From: Firmicutes bacterium CAG:582
Lineage (GTDB): Bacteria > Bacillota_I > Bacilli_A > RF39 > UBA660
Length of the DNA stretch: 42,864 nucleotides
Assembly: GCA_000435515.1 (NCBI GenBank)
Contig: FR884158.1
Location: 1 to 42,864, forward strand
Reading direction: 5' to 3'
Positions 1 to 6,874 of this stretch are shown one piece after another. The notes below the pieces were generated by a model. The model was not told the DNA's origin and did not search any database. It saw nothing but the letters and a program-made list of their open reading frames with translations. The position numbers and the translations under genes are program-made. Position 1 is the stretch's first letter. Each line of letters opens with the position of its first letter.

Positions 1-215
1 CTTTAATTTATCAATTATTCATTAATCGAAATAAAATATTAAAATTTTTTTTAGCAATTTTCTTTATTATTGCTTTAGTATATTTTTGTTATAAATATAA
101 CTATTTTATATTTAACTTTTATGTATGTTTATCAATTTTTATTGGTACTTACACTGGATATATTGTAAAAAATCGTGTAAAGAGAGTATTATTCAATAAA
201 AAAAGTAATGCTTAA
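1..215 (+). CDS. C-terminal fragment of a small membrane protein (partial, cut by window start)
   Basis: An open frame enters from the left edge and ends at TAA 213-215, giving about 70 residues. They form two hydrophobic stretches, the first around FFLAIFFIIALVYFCY and the second around FNFYVCLSIFIGTYTGY, and end in a basic tail (KNRVKRVLFNKK) likely on the cytoplasmic side. The gene lies about 40 bp upstream of the DivIC-like gene. In Bacillus and many clostridia the gene directly before divIC is yabQ, a small integral membrane protein of spore cortex formation. Position and topology fit a YabQ-like protein, but I see no diagnostic motif. The coding frame is well supported; the YabQ idea is only an inference from gene order. 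Confidence 0.55.
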   Translation, partial: LIYQLFINRNKILKFFLAIFFIIALVYFCYKYNYFIFNFYVCLSIFIGTYTGYIVKNRVKRVLFNKKSNA

Positions 216-225
216 AATGATTATT

Positions 226-234
226 TGCTATATT
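226..234 (+). promoter_or_regulatory. Extended -10 promoter element before the DivIC-like gene
   Basis: TG-C-TATATT at 226-234 sits just upstream of the ribosome-binding site TAGGAGGA (243-250). A start near 241 would leave a leader of roughly 15 nt. A second TATAAT lies at 234-239, but it would put the transcription start inside the ribosome-binding site. No good -35 box is visible, as is usual for TGn-type promoters. Confidence 0.4.
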
Positions 235-256
235 ATAATTAGTAGGAGGAATTGTC

Positions 257-544
257 ATGAATAAATATAAAATGAGACTATGTTTATATGCGACTACATT
301 TGTTTTATTAGTTGGTTTGATGACCTTATCTTGTTTTAATACATGGCAAAAAATATATAATAATAAAAAGGAAAAAGAAAGACTTGAGTCTGTCTATACT
401 TCTTTATTAAATGATGAGGCAAATTTAGAAGATGATGTAAAAAAATTACAAGATCCTGAGTATGTAGCTAAGTATGCTAGAGAAAAATATTTGTATACAA
501 AAGAAGGAGAATATGTCATTGATTTAAGTGACTTAGGAAAATAA
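257..544 (+). CDS. DivIC/FtsB-family septum formation initiator
   Basis: A 95-residue bitopic division protein. It has a short cytoplasmic N-terminus, one transmembrane helix at about residues 10-30, a charged coiled coil at about 33-65 (KIYNNKKEKERLESVYTSLL onward), and the family ending DPEYVAKYAREKYLYTKEGE, the conserved 'DPEYIEKIAREKL...PGE' block of DivIC/FtsB. DivIC works outside the membrane with FtsL and DivIB/FtsQ in the division complex that activates septal peptidoglycan synthesis. Length and layout are normal for the family. ATG at 257 is preceded by TAGGAGGA with 6-7 nt spacing. DivIC and FtsB cannot be told apart from this sequence alone. Confidence 0.88.
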   Translation: MNKYKMRLCLYATTFVLLVGLMTLSCFNTWQKIYNNKKEKERLESVYTSLLNDEANLEDDVKKLQDPEYVAKYAREKYLYTKEGEYVIDLSDLGK

Positions 545-545
545 T

Positions 546-575
546 TTGAATAATACCATGTTATGTGGTATTATT
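546..575 (+). promoter_or_regulatory. tmRNA promoter overlapping a 10-bp inverted repeat
   Basis: TTGAAT (546-551) and TATTAT (569-574) are 17 bp apart and end 10 bp before the tmRNA 5' end. The same stretch holds a perfect 10-bp inverted repeat, AATAATACCA (549-558) and TGGTATTATT (566-575), with loop TGTTATG. The repeat could end transcription from the division gene, or be an operator or processing hairpin. I cannot tell which from sequence. Confidence 0.45.
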
Positions 576-584
576 TAGTTACTT

Positions 585-938
585 GGGGCCGTAATTTGGT
601 TTCGACAGATTATGGTTTTGATTTAGTTGCAGGTAGTAGCTATGCTTTAAATAGCAACAATTTAAAATTAACTGACAAAGGTTTTAATTTTTCTCCAGTA
701 TTTGCTTAAAATTTAGCAAGGAGGCTGGTATTTTAATCATCCATAGTTAAAATATTGGTTCATATATGTGGTTTATATTTGCGTTAGTTCTTATATGACG
801 TAGATGAATAATTCATAAGATAGTAAGTATTAGTTTGTTAGATGCTTTTGTACTTATGAAACTTTATTTCTAACTAAACCTGTAGACGCTACTTTGAAAG
901 TAATTTGGACGGGAGTTCAAATCTCCCCGGCTCCACCA
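585..938 (+). ncRNA. ssrA: tmRNA (transfer-messenger RNA)
   Basis: The 5' end GGGGCCG (585-591) pairs with the 3' C-GGCTCC before A-CCA (928-938), with one G-U pair, forming the tRNA-like acceptor. The typical 5' block TTTGGTTTCGACAG follows, and near the 3' end a T-arm with loop TTCAAAT lies at about 909-926. CCA is encoded. By alignment to the Bacillus resume site (AACTGGCAAA), AACTGACAAA here places the resume codon at GAC 674-676, which is RNA nucleotide 90, the usual position. The encoded tag is DKGFNFSPVFA with stop TAA 707-709, preceded by the Ala carried by the RNA. GTTGC (626-630) can pair with GCAAC (654-658) as part of pseudoknot 1. With SmpB (20183-20614) it rescues stalled ribosomes and marks the nascent protein for proteolysis. 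Its 354-nt length is normal. Confidence 0.95.
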
Positions 939-948
939 GATTGATAAT

Positions 949-978
949 AAACTCGGACTTTTAGGAATTCGAGTTTTT
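949..978 (+). terminator. tmRNA terminator
   Basis: AAACTCG (949-955) and CGAGTTT (970-976) form a 7-bp stem followed by a short T run, starting 11 nt after the encoded CCA. A second perfect hairpin, ACTAAAAT/CTC/ATTTTAGT (1018-1036), follows without a T run. A third, TGCATAATGAC to GTCATTTCATGCA (1045-1071), lies just before the next gene and could be regulatory. Confidence 0.75.
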
Positions 979-1109
979 AAATATTAAAAAATAATTGTAA
1001 AAACAACTTTCAACAAGACTAAAATCTCATTTTAGTAATAAACTTGCATAATGACATAGTCATTTCATGCATAATGGTAAAAACATACAACTAATAAAGG
1101 AGAAATTTA

Positions 1110-1664
1110 ATGATTATTTATATTGCTAGACACGGACAAACAGATATAAATGCTGAACACAGAGCTCAAGGTAGAAAAAGCGGAAAACCTTTAAATACTA
1201 TTGGTATTAAACAAGCAATGGAGTTAGGTGAAAAGTTTAAAGAAGAAAATGTGGAATTTGATTATATTTTTTCTTCCCCACAAGAAAGAGCTATACAAAC
1301 GGCTAAAATATCTACAAATAGAAGTGATATAATTGTAGACGAAAGACTAGATGTTTACGATTTAGGTAGTGCAGATGGAATGCTAATGTCAGATATAAAG
1401 ATAACAGGGACTGTTCCTGATATGAATATTTATAGTGGCATAGAAAAACTTGAAGATTATAAGAAAAGAATATATAGTTTTATAGGGGAAATAATAGATA
1501 AATATGGTGAAACTGACTATAATATTTTAATTGTTGGTCATAAAGATTCTACAGGTATGCTAAGTGCTTATTTTGAAAATTTTAAGGTTGAAACGATTTA
1601 TGATGATTATTTAAAACTTGCATCACCAAATTGTGAATATAAAAAATATATAATAAAAAAATAA
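1110..1664 (+). CDS. Histidine phosphatase family protein (phosphoglycerate mutase-like)
   Basis: A 184-residue protein of the two-His phosphatase superfamily. The N-terminal RHG motif is at residues 7-9 (IARHGQTD, phospho-accepting His8), the second Arg region is SSPQERAIQTA (55-65), and the second catalytic His is His144 in LIVGHKDSTG. The variable acid region is around VDERLDVYDLG (77-86). Length and motifs match small cytosolic phosphatases of the GpmB/CobC/PhoE type rather than glycolytic dPGM, which is about 230-250 residues. The substrate cannot be predicted. ATG 1110 follows AAAGGAG with 7 nt spacing. The gene stands alone between the tmRNA terminators and a non-coding gap. Confidence 0.87.
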   Translation: MIIYIARHGQTDINAEHRAQGRKSGKPLNTIGIKQAMELGEKFKEENVEFDYIFSSPQERAIQTAKISTNRSDIIVDERLDVYDLGSADGMLMSDIKITGTVPDMNIYSGIEKLEDYKKRIYSFIGEIIDKYGETDYNILIVGHKDSTGMLSAYFENFKVETIYDDYLKLASPNCEYKKYIIKK

Positions 1665-1848
1665 GCTGTTCTACTTTTCCTTTATAGTATCATTGGGAGA
1701 TTTGGTAACTTTATAAATGATTTATATAAGAAGCAATGCTTGATGATAATGAATTTGATATTATTTACTATAATAAAACTGATGACAAAAATAATGCTTT
1801 TGAAGGACAAATATGCTAAACTAATAAGTAGTTAAGGGATGTTTTATA
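1665..1848 (+). other. Intergenic gap with a possible gene remnant
   Basis: This stretch holds no full gene. One frame around 1693-1735 reads IGRFGNFINDLYKKQ, and a shifted frame continues at ATG 1736 as MLDDNEFDIIYYNKTDDKNN and ends at TAA 1817-1819. Both have normal coding composition. Joined by a one-base shift they would form one continuous soluble peptide, which suggests a decayed coding sequence. No ribosome-binding site precedes the ATG. Confidence 0.3.
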
Positions 1849-3144
1849 ATGAATATAGAGGAATTTTTAAAAGCTTTTAACGATATAATATCTTATAAAT
1901 TCCAGTTAAAAATTGGAGGAAAAAAGTCTGAGTCGGTAATCTCTAACAAGGAATTTGTTTCGTCAAAAAATCGCAAAGGAAAAGCTATGCCTTTTTATCG
2001 AAGAGGATTATTAGGAACAACTACTGATTATACCCCAATAGATGAATTGGATATACCTATTGAATTGACAATTCAATGTTCTTATCCACATACTTTGAAA
2101 TGGGAAAAAGAATCTAAATCAACCAATAAAAAAGCAACTTATTTTCAGGTAAGAATTTTAAATGAGGAAGGTAACAAACAATTGGGTTACTTGTCAATAG
2201 ATTTAACTCCCGCTGGTGATATTGACCACAAATTTTGTAGTTACTATAATGAAAATGGAACTCGCGAGATTATGCAATCAATTGCTTATAATTATGATGA
2301 GCAAACAAAAAAAGTTATACCAATAGAATGTTTAAGTTTTATTTTCTATAATTTAGAAATGGGATTAGAAGAAAAAATTTCTTTTTATAAAGTAGATGGA
2401 ATCTTAAAATGTGTAACAATTAATAAAGAAGGTTTAAGAAATCATGCACTTGATAGTATTTTTTGGTCAAATGATGAGGTTAAAACAAAAACTGAATTTT
2501 TTTCGAGATTTTGTAATAATGCTAAAGTTGAACATGCAACACCTTTAGTATGTGATATGACAAATTATATTATAAATAAAGACTTTACTAGTAAATTAGA
2601 AAGAATGAAAGAACTACAAAGAACTTTATCGCATGAAGATGATTCTCGATTTAATTATTATGATTATGATAAAATAAGAGATGAAATAGAATACTTATCA
2701 GATACTAAAAACGATATTTTTAGCGGATTTTATGGAGAATACATTGGCAATACAATTATTAAATCAGGTTCTAGTCTAACTTTAATCGTAGAAACATTAA
2801 ATGATGGATATCATTATTTTACAAGTGTAGATATTACTAATACTGATGCTTTTGATATTGATTTTTACCATGAAAGGGTTGGTGGTAATTTATATTATCA
2901 AGCAATAGCAAATTCAGATAAAACACCAATGTTTAGAACAAAAATTGAAAATGGTAAAGAAATATTAGTGCCATTGGGAGAGTGTATTACTGAAGACGAA
3001 ATAAGAAGTTTTGAATTATTTAAATCATATTGTGATGATGATTTTGTCATTATCGAAAGTAAGAAAATGGCAACGTTAACTTTAGATAAATATTCAGATG
3101 GTGAGCAAGGACTACGATTATTAAAATCAAACAGAAAAGTTTGA
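1849..3144 (+). CDS. Hypothetical protein, 431 residues
   Basis: A complete, clearly coding frame with ATG 1849 after AAGGGATG and stop TGA 3142-3144. The protein is soluble, without signal peptide or membrane segment, and slightly acidic. I recognise no family. The N-terminal half (1-200) looks beta-rich (IELTIQCSYPHTLKW, YFQVRILNEEGNKQLGYLSI). A charged helical stretch lies at about 245-290 (KLERMKELQRTLSHEDD, YDYDKIRDEIEYLSD), and a second beta-rich part follows from about 290 to 431. No catalytic signature is visible. It is a single-gene unit, since a terminator overlaps its stop codon and the upstream region has no gene. Its role is unknown. Confidence 0.75.
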   Translation: MNIEEFLKAFNDIISYKFQLKIGGKKSESVISNKEFVSSKNRKGKAMPFYRRGLLGTTTDYTPIDELDIPIELTIQCSYPHTLKWEKESKSTNKKATYFQVRILNEEGNKQLGYLSIDLTPAGDIDHKFCSYYNENGTREIMQSIAYNYDEQTKKVIPIECLSFIFYNLEMGLEEKISFYKVDGILKCVTINKEGLRNHALDSIFWSNDEVKTKTEFFSRFCNNAKVEHATPLVCDMTNYIINKDFTSKLERMKELQRTLSHEDDSRFNYYDYDKIRDEIEYLSDTKNDIFSGFYGEYIGNTIIKSGSSLTLIVETLNDGYHYFTSVDITNTDAFDIDFYHERVGGNLYYQAIANSDKTPMFRTKIENGKEILVPLGECITEDEIRSFELFKSYCDDDFVIIESKKMATLTLDKYSDGEQGLRLLKSNRKV

Positions 3145-3151
3145 TTTTTTT
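3123..3151 (+). terminator. Terminator overlapping the stop codon of the 431-residue gene
   Basis: AAAATCAAAC (3123-3132) and GTTTGATTTT (3139-3148) form a perfect 10-bp stem with loop AGAAAA, followed by Ts to 3151. The TGA stop lies inside the downstream arm. Confidence 0.85.
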
Positions 3152-3194
3152 GTTTGTATAATTTTTATATCTTTTAATGTTAAAATCATAATTT

Positions 3195-3242
3195 TTACTC
3201 TACAAAATTTAGAGTAAGTTTGGTTATTGCTCATGCTATAAT
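3195..3242 (+). promoter_or_regulatory. Inverted repeat plus extended -10 before the XRE-CYTH gene
   Basis: TG-C-TATAAT lies at 3234-3242, 17 bp before the start codon at 3260, so the leader should be only about 10 nt. Upstream, TTACTCT (3195-3201) and AGAGTAA (3211-3217) form a 7-bp inverted repeat with 9-bp spacing, covering where a -35 box would sit. XRE regulators often bind such repeats in front of their own gene, so it is a candidate operator. Confidence 0.45.
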
Positions 3243-3259
3243 TTTATTGAGGTGAGGAA

Positions 3260-4000
3260 ATGAGCATTGGAGACAGAATATGTAAATTGAGGAAAAGTAA
3301 AGGTTTTACTCAACTTGATTTAGCAAACAAGTTATTTATTACTGATAAAGCTATTTCAAGTTGGGAACAAAATAGAACTGAGCCAAGTTTAGAAATGTTG
3401 GTTAAAATTGCAGAAATACTTGATTGTAGCATTGGATATTTAGTTTATGGTGATAATCCAAGAAGTGATGTTGTAACTGAAATAAAAATAAAAATAACGA
3501 AAGATGAATATGATGTTTTGTCAAACTTTATGAAACAAAATGCAAAATTTATTAAGGAAAGTAATCAAGTTGATACTTATTATCAACCAACATATCGAAA
3601 ATTTTTAAATGATAAAGAAATAAATGAATGGTTAAGAATAGGTGAACGTGGTAATAAAAAGATATTAAATTATAAAAATTGGCATGATAATATGTACTGT
3701 GATGAATATGAAGTTGAAATTGATAATAAAGAAAATTTAGATAGAATATTTAATGTTTTAGGCTTAGAGCAAATCGCGGTTGTAGATAAAACACGTGTTA
3801 ACTATCTTTATTTAGATAAATATGAAATTTCTTTAGACTTTGTTAAAACTTTGGGCTATTTTATTGAGATTGAAGTAAAAAAATATACAAAAGAGCTAAT
3901 AGATGAATATAATAATATATTGAAATTAGCTAAAGATTTAAATTTAAATTTGGATAACATTGATAAAAGAGGTTATCCATATCATATTATTTATGGATAA
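3260..4000 (+). CDS. XRE-family DNA-binding protein fused to a CYTH (adenylate cyclase IV/thiamine triphosphatase-like) domain
   Basis: A 246-residue, two-domain protein. Residues 2-65 are a Cro/C1-type helix-turn-helix (RKSKGFTQLDLANKL, DKAISSWEQNRTEPS, then the family's ILDCSIGYLVYGD end). Residues 72-240 fit the CYTH triphosphate-tunnel fold: an opening strand E74-I-K-I-K78, QVDTYYQP (103-110), EWLRIGER with Arg126 and Arg130, NYK with Lys139, DEYEVEI (148-154), the KTRVNYLYLDKYEISLDFV region, and GYFIEIEV. CYTH proteins bind triphosphates or polyphosphate with a divalent metal. Here the classical ExExK motif is degenerate (E-x-K-x-K), so it may sense a ligand rather than catalyse. ATG 3260 follows TGAGGTGAGG closely. 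A ligand-responsive repressor is an inference. Confidence 0.8.
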   Translation: MSIGDRICKLRKSKGFTQLDLANKLFITDKAISSWEQNRTEPSLEMLVKIAEILDCSIGYLVYGDNPRSDVVTEIKIKITKDEYDVLSNFMKQNAKFIKESNQVDTYYQPTYRKFLNDKEINEWLRIGERGNKKILNYKNWHDNMYCDEYEVEIDNKENLDRIFNVLGLEQIAVVDKTRVNYLYLDKYEISLDFVKTLGYFIEIEVKKYTKELIDEYNNILKLAKDLNLNLDNIDKRGYPYHIIYG

Positions 4001-4026
4001 TAATTTATTTTAAAATTACAAATTAA

Positions 4027-4052
4027 AACCTACTTCAAATAAGAAGTAGGTT
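4027..4052. terminator. Bidirectional terminator between convergent genes
   Basis: AACCTACTTC (4027-4036) and GAAGTAGGTT (4043-4052) form a perfect 10-bp stem with loop AAATAA, flanked by T-rich DNA on the plus side and A-rich DNA on the other. It ends the XRE-CYTH gene (+) and the 174-residue gene (-), whose stop is 4 bp away. Confidence 0.85.
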
Positions 4053-4055
4053 ATT

Positions 4056-4580
4056 TTATCTTCTTCTTAGACCATATCTAAGTAGGCTTAGTAATCTTAT
4101 ATTTTCTAAATCAATATCATCTTGATGAAAATGTTGACCTCTTTTTCTTAATTCATCTGTTATATTGTGTATGCTGCTTTCTTCTATATCCCAAACAGGT
4201 TCATTAGAAAAGATGCTTTTTTGTTCGTTATATTCTTTATGTGAGTGGTAGTTTTCGTCTTTAATCATTTGAGTTCCGGCAAGTGTTGTTAATCTTAAAA
4301 CATCAAATTCCCCAGCAAAATCACCAATATAATCAATAATTTGTAATTGTTGAATCATAATGTTTTTTCCTTTTAGTGCTTGAATTATTTCTTCTGGACT
4401 ACTATAGTAAGTACCAAGATATCCGTATATTCTTGTTCCACCAATTAAAACTTTATTATCCATGCCAACAACTTGTTTACTTTTTTCTTCCAATTCTTGT
4501 AAAGCACTCGTAACTTTGTAAGTATCACTTAATTTTTCGATTGATTCATTTAAATAATTTTTAAATAATTTGTTTTGCAT
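4056..4580 (-). CDS. Hypothetical protein, 174 residues
   Basis: A complete minus-strand gene. ATG at 4580 follows GAAAGAAAGG, and an extended -10 (TGATATAAT on the minus strand, 4603-4611) lies 23 bp upstream. The protein is soluble. It starts with an amphipathic helical segment (LNESIEKLSDTYKVTSALQE), has a central beta-type stretch (MDNKVLIGGTRIYGYLGTYY), then IIDYIGDFAGEFDVLRLTTL, and a His-rich part (NYHSHKEY, RKRGQHFHQDD) before a basic C-terminus. The clustered His residues might bind metal, but no known motif is matched. I do not recognise the family. Confidence 0.7.
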   Translation of the reverse strand: MQNKLFKNYLNESIEKLSDTYKVTSALQELEEKSKQVVGMDNKVLIGGTRIYGYLGTYYSSPEEIIQALKGKNIMIQQLQIIDYIGDFAGEFDVLRLTTLAGTQMIKDENYHSHKEYNEQKSIFSNEPVWDIEESSIHNITDELRKRGQHFHQDDIDLENIRLLSLLRYGLRRR

Positions 4581-4602
4581 GTTATTGCCTTTCTTTCTTT
4601 TT

Positions 4603-4656
4603 ATTATATCATATCATTTATATTATATAAATTAAAAAATGAAATTATGCTATAAT
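4603..4656. promoter_or_regulatory. Divergent pair of extended -10 promoters
   Basis: TGATATAAT reads on the minus strand at 4611-4603, toward the 174-residue gene. TGCTATAAT reads on the plus strand at 4648-4656, toward the thioredoxin reductase gene. On the plus side the ribosome-binding site TAGGAGG starts at 4662, so the leader would be about 12 nt. Confidence 0.6.
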
Positions 4657-4675
4657 ATTATTAGGAGGCAAAACT

Positions 4676-5557
4676 ATGTATGACATTATAATTATTGGTG
4701 CAGGTCCTGCCGGCATGTCGGCAGCTATTTACGCAGCTCGTGCTATGAAGAATGTATTAATTCTTGAAAAAAATGTATATGGTGGTCAAATAATTAATTC
4801 AAGTGTTGTAGAAAATTACCCAGGAATAAGCAAGACATCTGGTTATGAATTTGCAAACAAATTATATAATCAAATAAAAGATCTTGGAGTAGAAGTAAAG
4901 TTTGAAGAAGTAATTCAAATAATTGATGCAAATACGCTTAAAACTAATAAAGATGTTTATAGAACAAAAACTATTATAATTGCTAATGGTCTTATACAAA
5001 GAAAACTTGGATTATATGGTGAAAATGAATTGATTGGTAAAGGAATTTCCTACTGTGCTACATGTGATGGAAGTTTTTATAAAAATAAAGATGTTGCTGT
5101 TTTAGGGTCAGGTGCAACAGCAGTTGAGGATGCGCTGTATCTAGCAAATATTGTAAAAAAAGTTTTTTTAATAAATAGAAGCGATAGTTTTAAATGTGAT
5201 GCTACTATGTTGGATAAACTTGAAAGAACTGAAAATATAAAAATAATTTACAATAACTCAATTTCTAAATTAAATGGTGAAAGTAAATTAACTAGTATAG
5301 AACTTACTAATTATGATTTGCTGGATGTTGAAGGATTATTTATTGCAATTGGTTATATGCCAAATAATTTAATCTTTAAGAATTTTGTAGATATATCTTC
5401 TAATGGCTTTATTGAGTCAGATGATACGTCAACTAAAACAAACAATATATTTGTGGCTGGAGACACAAGAAATAAAAGTTTTAGACAACTTATTACAGCT
5501 GCAAGTGATGGTGCAATTGCCGCCAGTAAAGCTATAAATTATTTAAATAATAAATAG
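4676..5557 (+). CDS. trxB: Thioredoxin reductase-like FAD/NAD(P)-dependent disulfide oxidoreductase
   Basis: A 293-residue low-molecular-weight thioredoxin reductase. It has the N-terminal FAD-binding GAGPAG (8-13), the redox-active disulfide C127-A-T-C130 in SYCATCDGSF, the NAD(P)-binding GSGATAVEDA (about 144-153) followed by LINRSDSFKC in place of the usual HRRDxFRA, and the C-terminal FAD contact FVAGDTRNKSFRQLITAASD. It moves electrons from NAD(P)H through FAD to thioredoxin in the cytoplasm. The phosphate-binding Arg pattern is reduced, so NADPH preference is less certain. The next gene encodes a membrane-anchored CxxC protein, a plausible partner. The start follows TTAGGAGG with 7-8 nt spacing. 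Confidence 0.92.
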   Translation: MYDIIIIGAGPAGMSAAIYAARAMKNVLILEKNVYGGQIINSSVVENYPGISKTSGYEFANKLYNQIKDLGVEVKFEEVIQIIDANTLKTNKDVYRTKTIIIANGLIQRKLGLYGENELIGKGISYCATCDGSFYKNKDVAVLGSGATAVEDALYLANIVKKVFLINRSDSFKCDATMLDKLERTENIKIIYNNSISKLNGESKLTSIELTNYDLLDVEGLFIAIGYMPNNLIFKNFVDISSNGFIESDDTSTKTNNIFVAGDTRNKSFRQLITAASDGAIAASKAINYLNNK

Positions 5558-5609
5558 ATTGTTATTTTCTTTTGTCTATTATAAAATATAGGTAGTTGGA
5601 AGTGAAATT

Positions 5610-6422
5610 ATGAAAAAAGGATTTATTATACTCTTTACTGCTATAATACTTCTAATATTTATTCTTTTATTTACTGAGTATAAAAAATATGGGATAAAAG
5701 AAGTTACAGCAGATAATATAAGTAAAGTTATTACAAAGCATGATTATGTTTTAATTAGTTATGGAAAACCATCAAAAAGTTTTAAAACCATGGCCAAAAA
5801 CTTTAAAAAGGTATACCGTGTAAATACTTATTATACATATCTCACAAAAAGTAAAATTGAAGAAACTTTATCTATTATTTTAGATGATAAAACTCAATTG
5901 CTGTTTGTAGATGGTACTTATAAAGCCTCAATTAACGAGAATAGTTATGATAATTATGTTGATTTCTTTGAAGAGAATATTTATAACAAAATACTAGAGA
6001 AAGATCGTTATTATAAGGTTGCAAAGAATGCTAAAGAATATATAGATTTAGTCAAGTCAAAAAAATATACGGTTGCAGTAATTGGTTATGCAGGTTGTTC
6101 TTATTGCAATTTATATTTACCAGTTATCAATAAAGTAGCTAAAGAGAATAATTTACCAATATATTATTTTGATTCAGATAATTATGATGAAACTGAATTT
6201 CAAAAAGTTATAAATCTTGATTTTGAAATTCCTGCAAAATGTAATACTAAAGGAGAGGTTAAAACGATGACTCAAGGATTTGCTAAACCTATGACTTTGA
6301 TTACTAAAAATGGTAAGTTAGTTGATTGTATAAAGGGATATGTTAAAGAAGAAAAATTGATCGATACACTTGGTAAATATAAACTAGTGAAGAAGGGAAG
6401 TACTGAAAATGAAGCAAAGTAG
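5610..6422 (+). CDS. Membrane-anchored thioredoxin-like protein with CxxC motif
   Basis: A 270-residue protein with one N-terminal hydrophobic helix (about 4-21, GFIILFTAIILLIFILLF), then an extracytoplasmic or lipid-facing part. Residues 40-125 look like a degraded first thioredoxin fold (HDYVLISYGKPSKSF, no Cys pair). Residues 150-260 are a second fold with the active site G-C163-S-Y-C166, then YYFDSDNYDE and a cis-Pro-like GFAKPMTLITKNGKLV. A further Cys pair (Cys214 and a Cys near 245) is present. Its location right after trxB suggests thiol-disulfide exchange at the envelope. Its last 14 bases overlap the next gene, pointing to translational coupling. Two tandem thioredoxin-like domains is my reading, not a proven fold. 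Confidence 0.75.
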   Translation: MKKGFIILFTAIILLIFILLFTEYKKYGIKEVTADNISKVITKHDYVLISYGKPSKSFKTMAKNFKKVYRVNTYYTYLTKSKIEETLSIILDDKTQLLFVDGTYKASINENSYDNYVDFFEENIYNKILEKDRYYKVAKNAKEYIDLVKSKKYTVAVIGYAGCSYCNLYLPVINKVAKENNLPIYYFDSDNYDETEFQKVINLDFEIPAKCNTKGEVKTMTQGFAKPMTLITKNGKLVDCIKGYVKEEKLIDTLGKYKLVKKGSTENEAK

Positions 6423-6852
6423 TTATGAATTATTAAAAAAATTTACAAATAAATTTTCTGGTTCTGTAGCATGGAGGGTAAAAAAGCATTGTAAAATTAT
6501 TGACATGCATTTAAATCCAAATGAGACAATTAATTTTATTTTTGCTGGTCAGTTGGATATTAAACCATTAAGCCTATTTAATACTGGAGTAATAGCTGTT
6601 ACAAGTGAGAGATTAATAATAGCTCAAAAGAAATTAATTGTTGGATATAAATTTTCATCAATTACACCTGATTTATATAATGATTTAACTGTAAAATCTG
6701 GTATTATTTGGGGAACAATTATGATAGACACTGTTAGAGAACAAGTATATATATCTGATTTGGATAAAGAAGCTTTACCAGAGATTGAAACTGAAATAAC
6801 GATGTTTATGCAAGAAGCAAAGAAAAAGTATGCTAAAAAGAAAGATGAATAA
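6409..6852 (+). CDS. Bacterial PH-domain protein (YokE-like)
   Basis: A 147-residue soluble protein. Residues about 30-135 resemble bacterial pleckstrin-homology domains: a start of LNPNETINFIFAGQ, then NTGVIAVTSERLIIAQKK, a central strand KFSSITPDLYNDL, and an amphipathic C-terminal helix (ALPEIETEITMFMQEAKKKY). The pattern 'TNxRLIi' followed by a short-range charged helix is typical of the family, whose ligands are mostly unknown. The tail is Lys-rich. ATG 6409 lies inside the end of the thioredoxin-like gene, so the two are probably translated together. Confidence 0.7.
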   Translation: MKQSSYELLKKFTNKFSGSVAWRVKKHCKIIDMHLNPNETINFIFAGQLDIKPLSLFNTGVIAVTSERLIIAQKKLIVGYKFSSITPDLYNDLTVKSGIIWGTIMIDTVREQVYISDLDKEALPEIETEITMFMQEAKKKYAKKKDE

Positions 6853-6874
6853 TCTTCTTTTTTTGAAGGTGAAT

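Noticed and set aside
585..709. Tag reading frame starting at GCT 644 or GCA 629, giving a tag of 21-26 residues
   Set aside because: These codons lie in the pseudoknot 1 region. Alignment to the Bacillus resume site and the normal distance (nucleotide 90) both point to GAC 674.
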